From: Dugong dugon
Taxonomy: Eukaryota > Chordata > Mammalia > Sirenia > Dugongidae
Reading direction: 5' to 3'
DNA length: 64,000 nt
Assembly (NCBI GenBank): GCA_030035585.1
Contig: CM057462.1
Span: 67,986,734-68,050,733 of the forward strand
The notes under the pieces were generated by a model that was not told where the DNA came from, did no database searches, and saw nothing but the letters and a program-made list of their open reading frames with translations. A program made the translations under genes and the position numbers. How positions within the stretch are numbered: position 1 is the stretch's first letter; each line of letters begins with the position of its first letter. Positions 45,698 to 56,391 of the stretch are shown here, in pieces.

Positions 45698-47369
45698 TTA
45701 CAAAGTGGTTAGGCATTTGGTGTTGAAGTCACAGACCTGGACTTGACTCAATCCTAATAAAATAGCCTCCCAACTGGTGTCCCTGCATCCTCCTCTTTCC
45801 CCTCTCCAGTCCATTCTGCAGATAGGCTTTGGCTTGATCTTTTGAAAATCCAAATCCCCCCCCACTCTTGATAGTTCCTAACCACTGGAACTGGAAAGTA
45901 TGTTGATTAAAGGGAGAAAACTTCCTTCTGTTTGATAGGGTGTTCTCCCTGCACTGACCACCAGGTAGTGCCATTGCTCTTTCCTTTTAAAGCAGATTAT
46001 TAAATTGAGTTTAGTGGCAGTGTGAGGTGATTTGGGAGGTAACATCTCTGGGGGACAGGGATCCAGAGATTATGTACAGTAACCACTTTTCATTCACCCA
46101 AACACCCATCCATCCATCCAATAATTTAAGTGTCTTCTAGGCTTCAGGTTCTGGAGGTAACAGCTGAATTAAGGCAGGCTTCTGTTTCTAAGGAACTCAC
46201 AGTCTAGTGGAGGAGAAAACAAGTCAACAATTGCAATATGGTGTAAGAAGGGCTACGACAGAGGTGTGCATGGAGTATATGGAAGCACCAGGAAAGGGTA
46301 CCTAATTCAGCTTGGAGAATTTGGCAAGACTTCTTAGAAGAAATGACAACCTGGATATTGACAAGCAAATAGGAGTTAGAGCTTGTTTGGAAGCTCCAGC
46401 TGTCCAATATAGAAAGGTGGTCTTTTTGGGGGATGGGATAGGGTTCATGTTTGGATGGAGTTTATTTGTGAATGAAGAGAAGGACATCCATTTAACAAGC
46501 CATTATCAATCATCTGGCAGGGTGGAGTGAGACATGTCCCAGCTAGAAAACACTTCTAAAAGCTAGGAGATAGGTAGACGAAGAATGGGAGGAAAAGCAT
46601 TCCGGGCAGGAAATAACATGTAAGGGACATTGAGAAGAAGCAATTGCAGCCAATTTTAGAGTGAAGACTGTGTGCCAGAGGCTATGGAAGAAGAGCTAAC
46701 TGAAAGCTCTGGGGTGGCTTGTTGACAATATTGTTCTGGCAGCAGAGGGAGGATAGAGGAAAGCCCGTTAGGAGGCTGCATCCCTAGTCCAGACAGGAGA
46801 TGATGAAGGTGGCGGCGGTGGAATGAGAGTACCTCATTTCGTCGACTGTGTACCTTCCCTTCCTCCCCTCATTTTAACATCACTGAAACCTGGGTGTTTC
46901 TAAGAGTCACTGGCATGTCATAGTTTAATTGGCAGCATTTTTTAGAGACACATAGAATAATGGTGTGTCCTACAATTAACGGCATCTTAGATTTGATGAA
47001 ATACGGCATTGTGAAGGTACAATAATAGATTGCTGTTTTATCTGGTTAACTAATAGGATGTGGGGGATTCGTGAGAGAAAATCGACAATGCTTGAGTTTC
47101 TGGCTTGAATGACTGTGGATTGTGGGAATCTACTCAACAGAATGTGGAAGAAGACATGCATGGTATTTTCCAGAATAGTAATCTATAGTTGCTTCAATAA
47201 TCCACCTTACTGGCCCTGCTCAGGCTCATGGGGTGTAGGTAACAGCTGACTGTAACTCCCTTTCACCACCCTAAGGGTCTAGGAGGAAAAGAAAGCTTAC
47301 TTGTATCCTCAAATTACTACCAGTCAGTCCACAAATACTGAGAGTATTAGTTGTGAAGATACAAAGATG

Positions 47370-47560
47370 ACACTGTTTACTGAGCTTTCATTCTGCCACG
47401 CATATCCATGATCTCATTTAATCTTCACACAACCCAGTGTCTATGAGGTACATGGTTTTCCTTTTTTGGGGAGTGGGAACTTATGCTCAGAGAGATTAAG
47501 CAACTGGCCCGTGTGATTATACAGATAGAAAGGGATAGAGGTAGGATTCAAACACAGGCC
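47370..47560 (-). mobile_element. MIR-type SINE
   Basis: TTACTGAGCTTTCATTCTGC, TCATTTAATCTTCACACAAC, AGAGATTAAGCAACTGGCCC and GGTAGGATTCAAACACAGGC. Confidence 0.75.
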
Positions 47561-48029
47561 TGTTTGATGATAACCATAACTACTTCAGCGATTAAGATAG
47601 TCCTAGAGGATCTCAGTCTAGAGGACACAGCTGTAAAGGAATTAAAGTATAAAGTAGACTGATAGAGTAAGATGTGTATATGACATACTATAGGAGTGTC
47701 CGTTTGAGAATTTACGGAGGCCATCTCTGCTAAGCGTGTAGAGATTTAGTGAACACCTTACTGTGCTAAGTGTTCATTTTCTCATCAAGTTCTCACAAAA
47801 TTAGGATGGAAGTCAAGGCCAGAGAAGTAACTTATCCAAGGTCACTTACCTAAGCAGCTGAGTCCACATCTCTCTGGCACTGAAGCCCATGTGCAAAACC
47901 CCTGTGAACCGATATGGTTCATTCCTTCCCTTAAGGAGCGAGAGCTTGGAGGAAGGAGCTACTGAGTGCCTGGAGAAATTAGACTTCTGTAGTCTTAAGC
48001 AGCATTTGATTCAATGGACTATTCCCCAC

Positions 48030-49190
48030 TTGAAAGCTTTTTCTTTGTTTTTATTCTAGAATATTGCCGTCTTCTGTTTCCTGCTACTTCACTGGCTGCA
48101 TCTTTTCTGTCTCCTGACCCTCCTCTTCCTGACACCTACATTGTGGCCTCTTCTGGAGCAGAGTCTTTGGCCCTCTCTTCTTCCTCCATCCTCTCTGCTA
48201 GGTGATCTAATCCATTTCTGTGGCTTTAAATATCACCCGTATGCTGCAGACTCTCACATGCATGTCTCCAGCCCTGATCGCTCCCTGAGTTTCACACAGA
48301 CTTGTTTATCCAACAGCCCTACTTGACATCTCCACTTGACTCACAGTCTTTACAAACTTGATGTGTCCAAAAGTAAACACCTGACTTCTCCCCCAAAACC
48401 TGTTTCAACACCAGTCCTGTTTTTTCATCAACACCTATTTCACCCTGTTGCTGAGGCCAAAACCCTAAATCATCCTTGATTCCATTTGTTCTCCCCATAC
48501 TAATCAGCAAGTCTTCTTGGCTCTGCCTTCAAAATACATCCCAAATCTGACTGCTTCTCACTCCCTCCACACCCCTACCACCTTGGTCCAGCCACCAACA
48601 TCTCTAGCCTGGGCTAATGCAGTAGCCTCCCAACTTGCCTCCATGCTTCAACTCTGACCTTCCTTCAGTCTATCTCCACAAAGACTGTCAGAATCATCTT
48701 TTTAAAATATAAATTGGATCACAACACTTCTACTTAAAAACATTCCAAGGATTTCTCATGACACTAAGAATAAAACCCAAACTTCTTGCCAAGGCTCTAT
48801 GTGTTCTACCACACTGCCCTCACTGTGCTCCTGATACCCTGGCCTTGCTGTTCTTCGGTACAGCAAGCTTCTTCCTGCTTCGGGACCTTCACATTTGCTG
48901 TTCCATTGGCCTGGAACATCACCTCCACGGCCTTCGCGTGGTTTGCACCTTATAATTTAGGTCTCTGCTCAAATATCACTTCCCCTGTTGGAAATACAAC
49001 TCCTCTAATGTCAGAATAACTTCTGATCCTGTTTGTTTTCATAGTGCTTACCATGACCAAATGTTATTTGTTGCCTCTCCCTGACACTTGAGTGTAAGCT
49101 CTGTGAGGACAGGAACTCTGTCTGTCTTGTTTACTGCTGTATCCCTAACACCGAAAATAGTGCCTGCTATATAACTAACATCCAAATTAT
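48030..49190 (+). mobile_element. L2 LINE 3' fragment
   Basis: ACAACACTTCTACTTAAAAA, TAAAACCCAAACTTCTTGCC, CTTCACATTTGCTGTTCCAT, AATATCACTTCCCCTGTTGG and GTAAGCTCTGTGAGGACAGG are all in L2 order, running nearly to the 3' end. Confidence 0.8.
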
Positions 49191-49254
49191 GGATGGACAG
49201 ATGGACGGATGGACATCTGTAGCTCTGCGTTGACTCATATCATGCAAAGGATCT

Positions 49255-49555
49255 AGGTCAATGCAGCTAATAGAAATTTAGTATGAGCCACATATATAAT
49301 TTTAAATATTCTAGTAGCCACATTTAGAAAGTAAAAAGGAGCAGGTGAAATTATTTTAGTAATACATTTTATCTAACCCAGAATACCCAAAATATTAATA
49401 TTTCAACAACTAAAAGCTTGTTAGTGAGCTATATTATTTTTCTTTTTAATTAAGTATTCAAACTCTGTGTGTATTTTACACGCACCTCAGTTGGGACTAG
49501 CCATGTTTCAAGTGCACATGGTTCGTGGCTACCCCAGTAGACAGCACAAGTCTAG
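49255..49555. mobile_element. hAT (MER1-type) DNA transposon
   Basis: CTAATAGAAATTTAGTATGA, TCTAGTAGCCACATTTAGAA, GTGTGTATTTTACACGCACC, TTGGGACTAGCCATGTTTCA. Same family as the element split by L1 at 37575-39465. Confidence 0.65.
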
Positions 49556-49593
49556 ATAGCCTAACCTGACTGTTCTTGTTTTCTACTTCCTAT

Positions 49594-49762
49594 TGGAGCC
49601 CTGGTGGTATAGTGGTTAAGAGCTCAGCTGCTAACCAAAAGAGAGGGACAGTTTGAATCCACCAGCCTCTCCTTGGAAACCGTATGGGGCAGTTCCAGTC
49701 TGTCCTATAAGGTTATTATGAGTTGGAATGGACTCAACCGCAACGGGTTTGGTTTGGTTTAT
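49594..49762 (+). mobile_element. tRNA-headed SINE
   Basis: GGAGCCCTGGTGGTATAGTG, CTGCTAACCAAAAGAGAGG, GTTTGAATCCACCAGCC, then GGTTATTATGAGTTGGAATG and CGCAACGGGTTTGGTTTGG. Confidence 0.94.
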
Positions 49763-49899
49763 TAGATCCAGAATGGGAGGAGGCTGGAAACTTCTGCAGG
49801 AGAAGGGTTGTCTTTCTTCCCCCTTCCTTTCCCTCTTCTGAAGGAAGCCTTGGGAATGTCCAGGCTATTAGACACGTTATCATGTCCTTAGAAGAATAA

Positions 49900-50100
49900 T
49901 AATGATAATGATTGAGCTTCTACTCTGTGCTCAGCATTTTGTAGAATTTCATTCATTCTCACAACAATCCCATTTTACAGATTAGCAAAAAGGTTCAGGG
50001 AAGCAAAGTAACTTGCTCAAGTTTCACATCTGGTAAGTGTTAAGAGCTGGAATTTAAACTTGGTTTAATGTTAAAGCTGGTATTATAACCCTTACGCTAT
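49900..50100 (-). mobile_element. MIR-type SINE
   Basis: GATTGAGCTTCTACTCTGTG, CATTCTCACAACAATCCCAT, AAGTAACTTGCTCAAGTTTC and AGCTGGAATTTAAACTTGG. Confidence 0.75.
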
Positions 50101-50544
50101 AATTTTAAACTTATCCACTTTAAGGGTCCACATGGCATGGACAAATTAAGAGAAACACATAAAGGATAGAAAGAAGCCGACCTGACTCTTGGGTTCAGAC
50201 TCAGCACACATTTGGTTGCCTCCATCGCAGTTCTCCCTTTTAGTTCAGAGATACCTTAGGTCTGACTTCGGACTGACTTTAGTGTCAGACTATTGTCAGG
50301 TCTCAGCTCCACTAATTACTAGCAGAGTAACCATCAGTAAAATCAACTCTCGGATCCTCCACTTCCTCTTCTGTTGAACGGGAGTGCTAATACTAACCTC
50401 AGGGGCAGTAAAATAGCAGTGTCTGTAAAGCATCCAGCACAGTGTCCAGTGCCCACTAGCCACTCAGTGCACACCAAATCCTCTGCTTCCTTTTCCCCTT
50501 CTTGTTGCAAGGATAAAGGAGCACTGGCAATGCAACAGTAAAAC

Positions 50545-50735
50545 AGAATGGTGGTTAGAACCCACCCCGTGGCTTGGCAGGAGAAAAGACCTGGCAATCT
50601 GCTCCCATAAAGATTAAACCAAAAAAACCAAACCCATTGCCATGGAATTGGTTCCAACTCCCACGAAACCCTACGGGGTAGTTCTACTCTGTCCTGTAGG
50701 GTCACTCTGAATCAAAACTGACTAGACACACAACA
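50545..50735 (+). mobile_element. Rearranged tRNA-headed SINE with an inverted internal tail segment
   Basis: Plus-strand body (GTTAGAACCCACC, CTGGCAATCTGCTCC, CATAAAGATT) is followed at about 50616-50660 by reverse-orientation tail (AAACCAAACCCATTGCCATG, GGTTCCAACTCC), then plus again (GAAACCCTACGGGG, CCTGTAGGGTCACTCTGA). Confidence 0.8.
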
Positions 50736-51254
50736 ACAAAAGTTGCAAGGATAGGCAAAATGTCACTTGGCCTCCTAGCTGCACCCTCCCCCACCCACCT
50801 TTGCACATTCCGCTGCCTCCTGGAAGTTACTGCTGCCCCAGTTTAGCATTGGGGTAGGCTGGAGAATGTGAGGCAGGTGGGGGGGGGGGCTCGCTTAGAA
50901 CTGGTGCCCAGAATCCTACTCAATACTAAAAAGCTCCCCCTTCCTTCTGTAGCACACTATCCATCAAACTACCAAATCTACACACCTCAGAGACAATCGT
51001 ACCCCCTCTCTCACTCCTCTCCCACACCTTCCACATTACACTCAATGGCTCCTGGGTCCGGGGCTACTTCTTCCCATTCCTTCTGTCCCTATCCAACAGT
51101 CTGTCATTCGTAAGGACCCCTCATCCATCACTCAGTATTACACATCCTTCCTCCACATTGGCTGCCAGAATAATCTAAAACAACCTGACCACTTCCCTAT
51201 TTAAAAGGCGCCTCTTCAGGATTGAGTCTAAATTAGTTTTTCACTCATCCAATG

Positions 51255-51812
51255 AATACTGAGGGGGGAGGAGTTTACTCTGTGAAAGAGCCCCCCAAAT
51301 CTAGGTGCTTGGCATAGGAGAGGCTTCTACCCAGGGTACAGGGTGACTTCCATTTTAAATTGTGCTAACAGACCTGAACAATAAGAGGCATTTCAGCCAA
51401 GGTCACAGTAATGGGTTAATTTGCAATGACTCAGGGAGAAAGGGAAGAAGAGACAGAACTGCAGTTACTCTCAGAAAAAATGTTTTTACACAAGCTGCTC
51501 CTATCCTTGAAAGATAAGTAAAACCATTTTCAAAAAATGCTTGTGCAGGCTAGCTCCGGGACAGAACTCTCTAGATTAACTGATGTATGATGTAGCTACT
51601 GGTACCTCTTGGTTACTGATGTATGATTATAGTTACTAATGTATGACTAATGGTTACTGTTTCCCTAAACTTCTCCTATATAAAAGAACCTTCTCATTTT
51701 CTGTACTTTGGAGCAATTTGTAATTTTGCAAATTGTTGCCCAACTTCAGTTGTAATATCCTTCATTAAATCTCATTTTAACAGAGACTCCAGTTTTACTT
51801 TTTTACAGCTAC
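51255..51812 (+). mobile_element. Solo-LTR-like element
   Basis: Has LTR layout: TG-like start near 51259, TATA-type TATATAAAAG near 51678, ATTAAA near 51764 and a TTTTTACA end. Upstream of the TATA box there are irregular repeats of GATGTATGA/GGTTACTG. No coding sequence and no clear target-site duplication, so boundaries are uncertain. Confidence 0.5.
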
Positions 51813-51818
51813 ATGTCT

Positions 51819-51999
51819 AGGCATTCTTACGGGGAGTCCTGGTGGCACAGTGGTTAAGCATTCGGCTGCTAAGCAAAACGTCTGCACTTTGAATTGACTA
51901 GCCGCTCCTTGGAAACCCTATGGGACAGTTCTACTCTATCCTATGGGGTCGCTATGAGTCGAAATTAACTCGATGGCAACGAGTAATGAGGCGTTCTTA
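51819..51999 (+). mobile_element. tRNA-headed SINE with target-site duplication
   Basis: Body 51831-51988: GGAGTCCTGGTGGCACAGTG, GGCTGCTAAGCAAAACG, GTCGCTATGAGTCGAAATTA, GATGGCAACGAGT. Flanked by AGGCATTCTTA (51819-51829) and AGGCGTTCTTA (51989-51999), 10 of 11 identical. Confidence 0.93.
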
Positions 52000-52229
52000 A
52001 AGCGGCACGACGATATAGCTGTGAACCAAACCCCTGCCCACATGGAGCTTACATTCTAGGGGCCCTTCACAGTCTAGGCCCCTACATCCCTTTACAGCCC
52101 CATCTTCCCCTCCTCACTTCCAACAAGCCTCTGACACACCATGCACTCTGAAACCAGGGACTTTGCACACAGCAAGTCACGCCGAGGCTCAGGTCTTTAT
52201 CTGTGAAGCTTTCCCAGACCCGCCAAATG

Positions 52230-52870
52230 GAGACTGTAGGCCCCTCCTCTCAGTTCCATCCACCCTTCTCCCCGGCCCTCCCTCCCCCAACTTCGAGACC
52301 TAGGGCTGCCCTGGAAATTGAGGCCCCTCTTCCTGGGACTAAAGACCAGCAGCCCCTCCCCCGCCTCCGGCATTGTGAGCTAAGAGCCGGGGATACGAGG
52401 CTAGGGGCCGGTGCAGGGTCCCCCAGGCCTAGGCAGTGCCCTCCACCGCACAGGAAGCGGGGAAGGAGTGCAGGCCACAACCCCCCTTAGCAATGTCTTC
52501 TCCCCAGGTAAGCCATCGCGGTCCGGAAGAGGCGAGAGATGTCCCTCCCAGGGTGCTATCAGCGACCAGACTCCCAGAGGAATGAGATGTCCAGAACGGC
52601 TTCGTCCCTTCCCCCGGTGGCTACCGAGTCCAGTGGGGCCTGGGCAGGCCGCGGAGCAGCCCGGGGGGAGGGAGTGCGCGTGTCTCCGGCTCCGGCGGTC
52701 GGGGAGGAGGCCGGGTCTCGGTTGAGGGATGGGCTTTGGCCTCTACGGAGGAGATCTGCGGTGGGCCGGGTGGAGGCGGAGAGGGGGAAAGGCGTCTCCT
52801 GCTGGAGTGTGAGCCGGCCCACGCGGTATCTGCGGGGTTGCCCGTCGCCTGCTAGTAAACTCCTGGACTG
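52230..52870 (+). promoter_or_regulatory. CpG-rich region, candidate TMEM269 promoter and first exon
   Basis: CpG dinucleotides are dense here compared with the 10 kb on either side. A good donor CAG|GTAAGC sits at 52507/52508. Spliced to the exon at 56392 it does not give an ATG in frame, so if used it would end a non-coding exon or lead to an unseen intermediate exon. The strand is inferred from the downstream gene. Confidence 0.5.
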
Positions 52871-52959
52871 TTCTCACTGCAGTGCTGCGCCCCCTGTTAT
52901 CCGCTAAGGTTACTGCATTACCATTCATTTCAACTCTCACCTGTCCTTCCGATGCCAGC

Positions 52960-53545
52960 AGTCCCGGCGTCCTGCCGTGTGTCTCGCTCACATCATTTAC
53001 TACTCTCATTGCTGGTTTACTTTTCTCCAGTCTTTTGCCTTCCAAACCACCCTTCACTCCATACCCACATCTGACCAAGACACTGCCTTACCAAACATCA
53101 CAGTGCCTCCCCACTGCCTGCAAGTGAAAGATCAGACTTCGCTGCCGGTCACACAAGGCACACTCTCCTACTGTGGGCTCCCTGCCAGAGTCACCTCTAG
53201 CCGCCCCTCTCTCTCCCGGGATCCAGCCTTCTAATGCTTTTAAGCTTGTAATTCCCTTTCCCAGGAATGCCCCTCCTTGTTTATCCTTCAAGACTTCTGT
53301 GTCACAGTACTTGTAAATTTTTCCCGTCCTCTAGCCCAGACTAGTCTCTTCTTCCCCTGTGCACCACGACAACGTGGACATTCCCTGTCCGACATAACAC
53401 TTGCCATGTGGCATTCATATTGCCTATACACATGTCTGCCTCCCCAACCAGACTCTGAGCTCCTTGAAGGTGGGGCCTGGGTCCTGTTCTTCTCTGTGTC
53501 CCCAGACACACAAGGCCTGGCACCGAGCAGGCACAGTAAATAATT
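52960..53545 (+). mobile_element. L2 LINE 3' fragment
   Basis: ATCAGACTTCGCTGCCGGTC, CCTTTCCCAGGAATGCCCCT, GAGCTCCTTGAAGGTGGGGC and TGGCACCGAGCAGGCACAGT mark the L2 3' end. Confidence 0.65.
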
Positions 53546-55679
53546 TTTTAATGAAAGAAAGATCATAAGAGTAGATGAAGGCTCATAAGAGGCGGGTAGT
53601 TGGTGGGTGTGTTGAAGGGTTGGGTTGTTGAACATACCTCTGAGAAGGCTTCTTGGAGGACAAATTGAACAGGGTTTGATGCAGGGTAGAGACGTGATTT
53701 GGTGCAGTGAGAGGACATGGGGGAAGCACCAGAACGATGTACTCTTAATTTAACAACATTGAACAACTTCTGTTGTCAGGCCTCATGCTGGGCACAGGGG
53801 ACCTCGGTCTGCACTCAAGTTACTTACCCTATAGTAGGGGAGGAAGACAAGGTAGGCGATGACAGTACAGAGTGCCAAGTGTCACACGGTGAGCACAAGG
53901 AGATGTAACAATACAGAGGAGGAGCACCCAGCAGGCTCGATGGGGGATGTCAGAGGGGCTTCCTAAAGAGGAACACTTCCCAACCCGACACCAAAGGGAG
54001 AGGTGCAGAGAAGGGGCCGGGGGCTCCAGGGGAATAGAGGAGGCTGGAGGTGGAGCAGGGCCTCATCATGAAGGGCTGATATACCAAGTGAAGTGGCTGG
54101 ACTCCATCCTGAGGCATTGGAGGAACTACTGAAGGCTTGCAGGAAGCTGGGGAGGGACATGATGTGCCCCTGCAGGCCATTGCTGTGGAAAGCCTCAGCT
54201 GTGCCCCTCCTCTGAGAAGGCAACCCTTGCAGGCTGGGCTGCTCTTCTCTGCTCCCCTAGCGGCCTGGTCACTTCTTTTCTGTGCAGGGTCAGACACCCC
54301 TGCTAGACTGAGCTCCTTGAGAGATGAGACCGGGTCTCTGTGTAGCCAGTACCAGGCACTGAACCCTGCTCCTGATAAAACGTTTGCTGAATGACTTGAT
54401 TGTTCCTTTTTTCTCTGAATTTCTACAGCCCTTAATCTCAGGCCCATATCCTTTTGTACCTGGGAGTTGTGTATTATGCTGCAAATAGCATTTAATTGGG
54501 AAAGAGGAAGCCTGATTCAAATCCTGACTCCACCATTTACTGGGGCAAGTCACTTAACTATCCTGAAACTTCAGTTTCCCCATCTGTAAGATGAGGTGCC
54601 ACCACAAACAGAGCCTGTAGGTCTCCACGTGCATGTGTGAGTCTTGTTTCCCTGGATAAACTCTGAAGTGCCATGAAGGCAGGAACCAAGTGTTCTCGTA
54701 GCACTTGGCTCAGGCTGAGCATGTAACCGATATAGCGTTCCGTCCTGTTGGTTGGTAGACAGCAGAGTACAGAGGAAAGAACAGTTAAAGAGACCTATAA
54801 GTCTTGTTCTGCCACTTCCTGTGTGACCTTGAGCAAGGCTCTTCTCCTCTTTGAGGGAGTATGTGGCCAAAAAACATTTGCCCCCATCTCCTCCCAGATT
54901 CCTCTGGCTTACGCTGCTTCCTGTGGTAGATTTTGAGGGCCCCTGATATAAGAAGGCCCCAGGAGTCCCAGTGGCTTCAGTGATGTAGCTACTGGTACCT
55001 CTTGGTGAATTAGCTGGCCTGTGGGAGCAGTGAGTCTCACGGTGCTGCCTGATGCTCCCATCCCAAATCCAAGAGCAGCCCCTCCCAGCCTCTGACACCT
55101 TGGTGGCAAGGTTTGTGAGAAAGGAACATTATTTGTCTCAACTCTCTCACCCTGCCCCAAACCAGCAGGGCATGCAGCTGTATGGTGACAGAGCCTTAGC
55201 TTCCCCACCTCTAAAATGAGTGAGGATTAAATGAGAAAACAGATGTGAAAGCATGTCGAAGTTGTCTATTTTACACAAGTGCAGGATTACTATTTGTGGC
55301 TGGTATGTTTACCCCAACCAGTGGGGCTTCTCTGTTTCAGAGAGGGCTGGGGCTCATTCCCCAAAAGAGACTGAGTTTTACAAGCAGTTTTTGTGCAAGG
55401 AATAAGCATAGTTGGTCTTAGAGTAGGAACAGAAACACCACAGGCTGTGAAAATGGGCAGGACCAGCTGGTTCCCCGCTCTGAGAGCAGGGAGGAGTGAG
55501 GCGGCAGTGCATGGCCTGTGCCTGCCTGGGGTGGTGGGGGAGTGGGGGCTGCAGCTGCCCAGCAGGGCTGGCCCAACTCAGAAGCAACAGCTGCTTTCCC
55601 CCACCAAGCTCTCCCTTCCTCCTGCCCACAATCCTCCGCCTGCAGATATCTATGCTACTAGCAGAAGAAACACCGTATT

Positions 55680-55870
55680 TAGAGTCAACAGACTGGGTTT
55701 GGTTCTACTCACCTAGTATGTGACTTTGAGCAAGTCTGTCCGTTTCTCTGAACCTCAGTTTCCTCATTCATAAAATGGGGAAAGTTATAGTACCACCTCC
55801 CAAGATCATCAGGATCAGAAGAGAGAACAGATATGAAAAGTGCTTTGTGAACTCTTTAATGCTATACATG
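55680..55870 (+). mobile_element. MIR-type SINE
   Basis: AGAGTCAACAGACTGGGTTT, ATGTGACTTTGAGCAAGTCT, CTCAGTTTCCTCATTCATAA and GAAAAGTGCTTTGTGAACTC. Confidence 0.8.
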
Positions 55871-56391
55871 TTCATTTTTTAAAATTTTCATGTCGTCCCA
55901 TACTGGGGCTAGGTCTGATGCTCTGGTTGGGGCCTGTCAGAGTCAGGGAGTGGGCTTGGACTGTGGTACAAAATGGCTTCCTGACTCTACTTCTCCCTCA
56001 AGCCAACTCTTAGTCTGTGACAAAGGGCTCATCTACCTTTTGTACCTGGCCTATGGGGTGCCAGGAGGGTCAGTATATGGGCTGGAGGGAGGTCTGTGTC
56101 ATGGGCCAAGGGGTACAGTCAGAGAGGGAGTGGAAACTGGTTGTGTTGCTTCACCTACTTTGCTATTGAGCTTTCCCAAGATACTCTGTCTTCAGCACCT
56201 GCTTTCACCCCCTGGGTCTGGGTCTCCTCCATCTACCTTCTGCCTACCTTAGTCCAGCCAGTGAAACAGAATGTTGGGAGGGTGCAGCTCTGTGATGAGG
56301 TTTAAACAAACAGGAGCTACAAGGTCCCTGGGAGCCTCCTTTGGGACTCTTTGACCTTGAGAACCCCCTGCCCCTCTCCCCCGAGCCCCAG

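Larger units (their letters stand above)
42344..52229. other. C1orf50-TMEM269 intergenic region
   Basis: Begins with the C1orf50 3' UTR, whose end is not fixed. Holds an LTR-like repeat (43690-44040), a TA-flanked MITE (45394-45697), an L2 fragment, MIR and SINE copies, and a solo-LTR-like element (51255-51812). Other stretches (for example 44100-44800 and 46000-47300) show nothing I can identify. No gene is supported. Confidence 0.6.
52871..56391. other. TMEM269: Region before the first recognised TMEM269 exon
   Basis: Holds an L2 fragment (about 52960-53545), another L2 end (about 54230-54400) and MIR copies (about 54500-54600 and 55680-55870). No exon with an ATG and a phase-1 donor could be supported, though the missing 5' coding exon of TMEM269 is probably here or upstream. 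Confidence 0.5.

Noticed and set aside
52493-52507. ATG with five codons ending in a CAG|GTAAGC donor as the TMEM269 start
   Set aside because: Joined to 56392 it gives GTC TGA, an immediate stop, so it cannot be the coding start with that exon.
52729-52808. ATG in the CpG-rich region followed by a GTGAGC donor as the TMEM269 start
   Set aside because: The donor is in phase 2, while the next exon needs phase 1, and the frame meets TGA at the junction.
53287-53635. Minus-strand 115-codon frame
   Set aside because: It is antisense to an L2 fragment and has no known domain.
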